64,000 bases of DNA from Psychrobacillus sp044762855 (lineage in GTDB: Bacteria; Bacillota; Bacilli; Bacillales_A; Planococcaceae), in the NCBI RefSeq assembly GCF_044762855.1, contig NZ_JBIWFB010000005.1, positions 248,001 to 312,000 on the forward strand, given 5' to 3'. The translations under genes were made by a program, and so were the position numbers. Of the stretch, positions 59,947-64,000 are shown in pieces. Position 1 is the stretch's first letter, and every line of letters starts with the position of its first letter. Under the pieces are notes generated by a model. It saw nothing but the letters and a program-made list of their open reading frames with translations. It had not been told where the DNA came from and made no database searches.

Positions 59947-60337
59947 TCATCCAGAATCAACATATTTATATACCTCGTTAAATCTCTCAAACCCTTTATT
60001 AGGTTCAAAAACAACTTTTTCTTCATTTATTCCTTCTTACTTGCCATAGTTTCAGTCGTTTTTGTGTTAACCCTCCTTTGAACAATCCATGGTATTTTAA
60101 ATACGATACTTCACAATCTGATTCGATAATAAGTATCTTCTTGGATTATGACCTAAAAAAACTGAAAGCAATTTCGACTTACATCGTGTTTGTCTACAGT
60201 CTGACCAAAATCAATTTGAGGCGGATTTTTAAGTATAGATTTTATATCATCTACTTGTTGAATAGCTGTTTCTTTTGTTGTGGGAGATTTAGCAAAACTA
60301 ACTGACGTTCTGCTATTTTCATGATGGGGTACATTTA
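59947..60337 (-). pseudogene. frameshifted coding remnant, family unknown
   Basis: Three open segments in different frames follow one another on the minus strand. The first gives HHENSRTSVSFAKSPTTKET then AIQQVDDIKSILKNPPQIDF. The middle gives SKKILIIESDCEVSYLKYHG then LFKGGLTQKRLKLWQVRR, with a stop before it. The last gives NEEKVVFEPNKGFERFNEVY then KYVDSG and TGA at 59949-59947. Composition of each is protein-like, whereas the other frames are closed. A hairpin terminator follows. Joining them needs two shifts and loss of at least one stop, so the gene is dead, or I am reading chance openings. I do not recognise the product. Confidence 0.4.
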
Positions 60338-60352
60338 ATATAAATAAAAAAT

Positions 60353-60442
60353 TTATTTCGGTTGTGGCTCAATAGAACGTAATACATAGGCTGTTATTCC
60401 AGCAAATATTAAAACAGTAGTACTAATAAATATAGCTAGCAT
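60353..60442 (-). CDS. 29-residue membrane peptide
   Basis: GAGAGGAT, seven bases, then ATG 60442, reading MLAIFISTTVLIFAGITAYV then LRSIEPQPK and TAA. It is a single transmembrane helix with a short polar C-terminus. The ribosome site is good and the peptide ends directly before the decayed gene at 59947-60337, so it may have been its operon leader. Similar sized peptides include small respiratory-complex subunits and toxin-like holins; none matches by sequence that I can tell. Confidence 0.5.
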   Translation of the reverse strand: MLAIFISTTVLIFAGITAYVLRSIEPQPK

Positions 60443-60586
60443 AAAGATCATCCTCTCAAATGCTTTTGAAATTCATTCTCATTTACACAATAACACATTA
60501 ATTCACTATATTCTACATTTTTCTATTCTTTTTTACTAAGGTTCATGTTAAAATTGAACTATCTTTACGATTAGGAGGGGAAAAAA

Positions 60587-61039
60587 ATGAGTGCTTCGAA
60601 GCATATACAAACAATATTAAATGGAACTATACAATCGTTAAAATCTGTTATCCCTCTTTCAATGGATATAAAGTCCCCTTCGCTAATGGTACAACCTTTT
60701 GAACAAAAAGAAATGGGCGTACTTATAGGTATTATTGGTGATATTAAAGGTAGAATTATAATAGATTCAACTTCTAATTGCTTCTCCCAAGTTGGAGCGA
60801 CGATGTTCGGAATGCCTTTAGAAGGCGAAATGCTAGAATCGTTCACTGGGGAACTTGGTAATATGGTTGCTGGAAATTTATGTACTTCCGTCGCGGCAAA
60901 TGGTGTGGAAATTGATATTACCCCCCCTACTGTCATTGTTGGAACTACAAGATTATTCGGATTTCAACATGCATTTAAATTACCAGTAGAAATTGCCGAA
61001 GTTGGTGATTTAACAATCATTTTAACAATTGATGAATAG
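60587..61039 (+). CDS. CheX-type chemotaxis protein
   Basis: 150 residues of the CheC/CheX/FliY phosphatase family, which dephosphorylate CheY-P. The family helix is LESFTGELGNMVAGNLCTSVAANGVEIDITPPTVIVG, with the Glu and Asn of the E-x-x-N active site. Only one active-site helix exists, as in CheX; CheC has two. GGAGGGG precedes ATG 60587. It is single, flanked by a terminator, and not beside other chemotaxis genes. Confidence 0.82.
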   Translation: MSASKHIQTILNGTIQSLKSVIPLSMDIKSPSLMVQPFEQKEMGVLIGIIGDIKGRIIIDSTSNCFSQVGATMFGMPLEGEMLESFTGELGNMVAGNLCTSVAANGVEIDITPPTVIVGTTRLFGFQHAFKLPVEIAEVGDLTIILTIDE

Positions 61040-61050
61040 TAATGAATGAA

Positions 61051-61083
61051 GAAGAGCTTTCTGAAAAGAAAGTTCTTTTTTTG
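61051..61083 (+). terminator. terminator after cheX
   Basis: GAAGAGCTTTCT / AGAAAGTTC stem with GAAA loop and seven Ts, 12 bases after the stop. Confidence 0.8.
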
Positions 61084-61200
61084 TCGAAAAAACAAATAAC
61101 TGAATATTCGATTTTATTTGGTTATTAATATAAATTTCGGGTATACGAAATAATAGAACTCTGCAATCTTCACACTTAATTCACATAATCCCTCCATATG

Positions 61201-61216
61201 TGTGATTTTTATCACA
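61201..61216 (+). promoter_or_regulatory. Fnr/Crp-type operator before the oxidase genes
   Basis: TGTGA-TTTTTA-TCACA is a perfect Crp/Fnr-family site. A TATAAC -10 candidate at 61243-61248 puts its centre about 40 to 46 bases before a transcription start, the usual activator position. In bacilli Fnr and ArcR bind such sites and Fnr signals oxygen shortage, which would suit a high-affinity oxidase. Confidence 0.7.
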
Positions 61217-61279
61217 TCTTCTATTTAAAAATGTATTTATGATATAACTATACAAAACAAATATTGGGAGGTGCAAAAA

Positions 61280-61402
61280 ATGTCGAAAAAACGGGAGAAA
61301 GAGCCTGATTTAAAAGGTACGCTTTATTCAGTCGGTTTTCTCGGAATTTTTATATTAGTTACATGGTTCATGGCATTTTACTTATTTATTGATCGATTTT
61401 AA
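61280..61402 (+). CDS. cytochrome c oxidase subunit 2A
   Basis: 40 residues: a basic N-terminus (MSKKREKEPDLKG) then one membrane helix (TLYSVGFLGIFILVTWFMAFYLFIDRF). This matches the small subunit IIa of b(a/o)3-type oxidases, which replaces the first helix of subunit II. GGGAGGTG precedes ATG 61280, and the subunit II gene starts 20 bases later, which makes the assignment strong. Confidence 0.85.
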   Translation: MSKKREKEPDLKGTLYSVGFLGIFILVTWFMAFYLFIDRF

Positions 61403-61422
61403 TTTATTGGAGGTTTGAAGCT

Positions 61423-61899
61423 ATGCATATTCATAAATATGAAAAATGGTGGCTCACATTTGGAATTGGCTCGCTCGTTTTATTTTTAGTGATTGTTGGG
61501 TTTAGTGCATTCCATTACGGTTCCCATCCACCTAGTGCAAAAGTGTATGTAGATCCTGAACGGGTTGATGAAATTGCACCATTTAATAATCCAGGTGTTC
61601 ATAAAGTAGAGGGAAAAGATTGGGACTATGAAGTTGTGTTTGTCGCATCTGCTTTCTATTATAATCCACCTGAAATTGAAGTTCCGCTTGGCTCTAAAGT
61701 TAAGTTTATTGCAACGACGAAAGATGTAGTACATGGTTTCCAAGCAGCAGGAACAAATATTAACATGATTTTAGAGCCCGGTTATGTATCGGAATATGTG
61801 ACAACAGTTGATAAAGCAGGAGAATATTTAATATTATGTAACGAGTATTGCGGAATTGGGCATTCGTCCATGATGTCTATGCTAAAGGTGGTAGAGTAA
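61423..61899 (+). CDS. ba3-type cytochrome c oxidase subunit II
   Basis: 158 residues: one N-terminal membrane helix (TFGIGSLVLFLVIVGFSAFHYG) and an outer cupredoxin domain with the binuclear CuA ligands, a His in DVVHGFQAAGTNIN and the CNEYCGIGHSSM loop (two Cys, His and Met). CuA accepts electrons from cytochrome c. The short length and single helix are those of ba3/b(a/o)3 oxidases. GGAGG precedes ATG 61423; the next gene begins one base after the stop. Confidence 0.93.
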   Translation: MHIHKYEKWWLTFGIGSLVLFLVIVGFSAFHYGSHPPSAKVYVDPERVDEIAPFNNPGVHKVEGKDWDYEVVFVASAFYYNPPEIEVPLGSKVKFIATTKDVVHGFQAAGTNINMILEPGYVSEYVTTVDKAGEYLILCNEYCGIGHSSMMSMLKVVE

Positions 61900-61900
61900 T

Positions 61901-63568
61901 ATGACAACTATAGCTGAAAAAACAAAAGATTTAATACAAGTAGATAAAAGAGATGGCAAACTAGCACTAGCACACGTTTATGTGGCCTTTATCGCCCTAG
62001 CAATAGGAGGACTTTGTGGCCTTTTACAAACTTTAGTACGTTCTGGAACATTTACCCTTCCTTGGGGAATTGGCTATTATCAGATTTTAACGATTCATGG
62101 AGTACTTTTAGGTCTTATTTTAACAACATATTTCATATTTGGTTTTCAAATTGCTGTAGTAAGTAGAACATCTGGTACATTAACAGATAAACAACGCTTA
62201 CTTGGTTGGATTGGTTTTTGGACTATGACAATCGGTACTACTGCATCGTCTATTATGATTTTACTGAACGAAGCTTCTGTATTATATACATTTTATGCAC
62301 CATTACAAGCACACTGGATTTTCTATGTTGGCTTAGCATTAGTAATTGTCGGGTCTTGGATTGGTGGATTAGGACTCATTTTGAAATATGTGGAGTGGCG
62401 TAAAGCAAATCCAGGTCAGCCGAGTCCATTACTAACTTTTATGGTTGTCGTGAACTTAGCTATGTGGATTATTTGTTCACTAGGAGTAGCTGTAGAAGTA
62501 TTATTCCAACTAATACCATGGTCTCTAGGTTGGGTAGATAAAGTGGATGTATTGCTTTCTCGTACCTTGTTCTGGTATTTCGGTCATCCCTTAGTTTACT
62601 TCTGGTTATTACCAGCATATATGGTTTGGTACGCGGTTATTCCAAAAATTATAGGCGGGAAAATCTTCTCTGATTCTCTTGCTAGATTATCATTTATGTT
62701 GTTCCTACTGTTCTCTATTCCTGTAGGATTCCATCACCAATTAACAGAACCTGGAATTAGTTCTTTTTGGAAGTTCTTACAAGTCGTATTGACATTGATG
62801 GTTGTTATTCCTTCCCTACTAACTGCGTTCTCGATGTTTGCGACATTTGAAATCCGTGGTCGTGCACTAGGAGGAAAAGGTGTTCTAGGTTGGTTCAAAA
62901 AATTGCCATGGGGAGATGCTCGTTTCTTTGCACCTTTTGTCGGCATGGTAGCCTTTATACCTGCCGGTGCTGGTGGAATTATTAACGCCTCTCACCAAAT
63001 GAACCAGTTAATACACAATACCATTTGGGTAACGGGACATTTCCATTTAACGGTTGCAACTACTGTATTGTTAACATTCTTTGGTGCGGCATATTGGTTA
63101 ATCCCTCATTTGACTGGTAGAGTCATGACGAAGCAAATGAACAGATTGGCTATTATTCAAACGATTGTCTGGACTTTCGGTATGTCCATTATGTCAGGAG
63201 CGATGCATATTGTTGGGCTATTCGGTGCACCAAGACGTTCAGACTTCTCTACTTACGGAGGATCTGCACAAGCTGCTGAATGGATTCCTTATCAAATAGC
63301 GCAAGCAGTTGGCGGTACTATCCTATTCATCGGGATCATTTTAATCCTTTATATAGTAGCGAATTTGATTTGGTTTGCTCCAAAGGGAGAAACAGAATTT
63401 CCAGTTGCAGAAGTCTCGGAGCATGCAGAAAAAACACCAATGGCACTTGAAAATTGGAAAATTTGGCTAACAATCTGTATTGCATTAATCTTGTTTGCAT
63501 ATACAGTTCCTGTTATCGAAATAATTCAAAATGCACCTCCGGGGTCTATTGGATATAAATTGTGGTAA
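61901..63568 (+). CDS. b(o/a)3-type cytochrome c oxidase subunit I
   Basis: 555 residues with about 13 membrane helices. It carries low-spin haem, high-spin haem and CuB and reduces oxygen to water. Ligand regions are LTIHGVLLGL, WYFGHPLVYFWLLPAYMVWY, GFHHQLTEPG and TGHFHLTVATTVLLTFFG. The Tyr of HPLVYFWLLPAY is the usual one cross-linked to the CuB His. The absence of the D-channel motif and the overall size point to the ba3 branch (type B), suited to low oxygen. It ends at a strong terminator. Subunits 2A, II and I form one operon behind the Fnr-type site. Confidence 0.93.
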   Translation: MTTIAEKTKDLIQVDKRDGKLALAHVYVAFIALAIGGLCGLLQTLVRSGTFTLPWGIGYYQILTIHGVLLGLILTTYFIFGFQIAVVSRTSGTLTDKQRLLGWIGFWTMTIGTTASSIMILLNEASVLYTFYAPLQAHWIFYVGLALVIVGSWIGGLGLILKYVEWRKANPGQPSPLLTFMVVVNLAMWIICSLGVAVEVLFQLIPWSLGWVDKVDVLLSRTLFWYFGHPLVYFWLLPAYMVWYAVIPKIIGGKIFSDSLARLSFMLFLLFSIPVGFHHQLTEPGISSFWKFLQVVLTLMVVIPSLLTAFSMFATFEIRGRALGGKGVLGWFKKLPWGDARFFAPFVGMVAFIPAGAGGIINASHQMNQLIHNTIWVTGHFHLTVATTVLLTFFGAAYWLIPHLTGRVMTKQMNRLAIIQTIVWTFGMSIMSGAMHIVGLFGAPRRSDFSTYGGSAQAAEWIPYQIAQAVGGTILFIGIILILYIVANLIWFAPKGETEFPVAEVSEHAEKTPMALENWKIWLTICIALILFAYTVPVIEIIQNAPPGSIGYKLW

Positions 63569-63573
63569 ATACT

Positions 63574-63603
63574 AAAACGCTTGGTTTTCACCAAGCGTTT
63601 TTT
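63574..63603 (+). terminator. terminator after the oxidase operon
   Basis: AAAACGCTTGG / CCAAGCGTTTT stem with a six-base loop and TTT after it, five bases after the stop codon. Confidence 0.88.
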
Positions 63604-63642
63604 CATGTTCATCCAATTGCTAGAGTTAGTTGTGGAATGGTA

Positions 63643-64000
63643 TTATCCCCCGCCTAAAGCATTCACTCTTACTTGTCGTACTTGTAATACTTTTAGTGTA
63701 AGATCCACTACAATTTTCTCACGTAGCGTACTAAATGATTCTCCTACACCTGTTGGGCATGGTGAAAAATCAAGCTCAAAGAATTCTGCATTTACTAATT
63801 CGCAATATGGCTGCTCATTATAATAAACATTATTTTCGAAAAAGAATTTGTCCAAACGTGGCGTATGACCGTTTTTCGGATTAATATAACGGGATCTACT
63901 TTCTGAAGAAGAGCCTATGATTGGATAAACGAAAAAGTCGTCAGCTGTTAATTCTGTAAAACCAGAAAACGGGACAGTAGCAATTCGATCACGAATGACC
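63643..64000 (-). CDS. C-terminal part of an unknown protein, gene continues beyond the window
   Basis: The minus strand is open from base 63999 to TAA near 63643, 118 codons, and reads in from outside the window. Visible segments: VIRDRIATVPFSGFTELTAD, DFFVYPIIGSSSE, then INPKNGHTPRLDKFFFENNV and ELDFSPCPTGVGES, ending VVDLTLKVLQVRQVRVNALG and two more Gly. It has no membrane segment. The repeated hydrophobic/charged strands suggest a beta-rich domain. I do not recognise the family; a spore-coat-type protein is possible but not supported by a specific motif. Confidence 0.6.
   Translation of the reverse strand, partial: VIRDRIATVPFSGFTELTADDFFVYPIIGSSSESRSRYINPKNGHTPRLDKFFFENNVYYNEQPYCELVNAEFFELDFSPCPTGVGESFSTLREKIVVDLTLKVLQVRQVRVNALGGG

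Larger units (their letters stand above)
58916..60352. other. 1.4-kb region without intact genes
   Basis: AT-rich, with stops in all frames and no reading frame that combines a ribosome site with coding character, apart from the fragments listed separately on the minus strand (59393-59494 and 59947-60337). A 75-residue plus-strand reading frame at 60078-60305 lies opposite the second remnant and looks like a shadow. The region reads as decayed former gene space. Confidence 0.6.

Noticed and set aside
60078..60305. 75-residue plus-strand reading frame in the empty region
   Set aside because: No ribosome site, cysteine- and aromatic-rich translation, and it lies opposite protein-like segments of the minus-strand remnant.

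Overview
The window is AT-rich Gram-positive DNA. It carries many markers of an endospore-forming member of Bacillales: a CotF-like coat protein, a 43-residue YjcZ-type sporulation peptide, a CdaS-type diadenylate cyclase, DynA, YpsA, a GltC/GltB/GltD set, and a b(a/o)3 cytochrome oxidase with subunit 2A. Strong GGAGG ribosome sites and T-tract terminators agree with this. The gene set and protein wording are closest to what I know from Planococcaceae/Caryophanaceae (Psychrobacillus, Sporosarcina, Lysinibacillus). The genus is an inference and cannot be fixed from this sequence alone. I see no rRNA, tRNA, CRISPR array, complete prophage or insertion sequence.

Layout. 1-5.3 kb: end of metQ, then metN-metI, continuing into a crotonase, an FMN 2-hydroxy-acid oxidase and a class III CoA-transferase. 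This looks like a transporter tied to acyl-CoA/hydroxy-acid catabolism. 5.3-10.3 kb: manganese catalase with a DUF2642 partner, YpsA and an unknown partner, then sporulation-linked genes (CotF-like, HAD phosphatase, CdaS, YjcZ-like). 10.3-18.9 kb: an orphan hisH-hisF pair, gltB-gltD (glutamate synthase) and the divergent regulator gltC with a dyad operator. 18.9-24.8 kb: a DMT exporter and a four-carbon acid-sugar operon (DeoR regulator, DUF1537 kinase, PdxA2 dehydrogenase, GntP permease). 24.9-27.9 kb: ilvA and katA. 28-41.2 kb: an accessory stretch of short, mostly minus-strand genes. It has PadR, MarR and LysR regulators with clear operators, two phosphotransferase-fold proteins, one gene broken by an in-frame stop, transporters, and an MFS gene behind a T-box leader.

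41.8-42.4 kb holds the most unusual content. Two adjacent small genes share a short head motif, and each carries exactly 20 repeats of a polar/nonpolar residue pair (Gln or Glu, then Ala/Leu/Phe/Val/Ile). I do not recognise the family. 42.5-45.3 kb: a complete ABC importer of the TrpXYZ type. 45.8-54.4 kb: an EAL-CBS-GGDEF protein, a YtzI-like peptide, rlmN, a rhodanese, dynA, and a GNAT acetyltransferase that has lost its acetyl-CoA motif. 54.5-58.9 kb: a LysR regulator, an M24-fold protein without metal ligands, and a GltS-type carrier, preceded by a cre-like site. 58.9-60.4 kb is mostly eroded DNA with coding remnants on the minus strand and one 29-residue membrane peptide. 60.6-64 kb: CheX, then subunits 2A, II and I of an oxidase behind a perfect Fnr-type palindrome, and a partial unknown gene.

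Start codons were chosen by ribosome-binding-site spacing where several in-frame starts exist. Such choices are stated in each entry.
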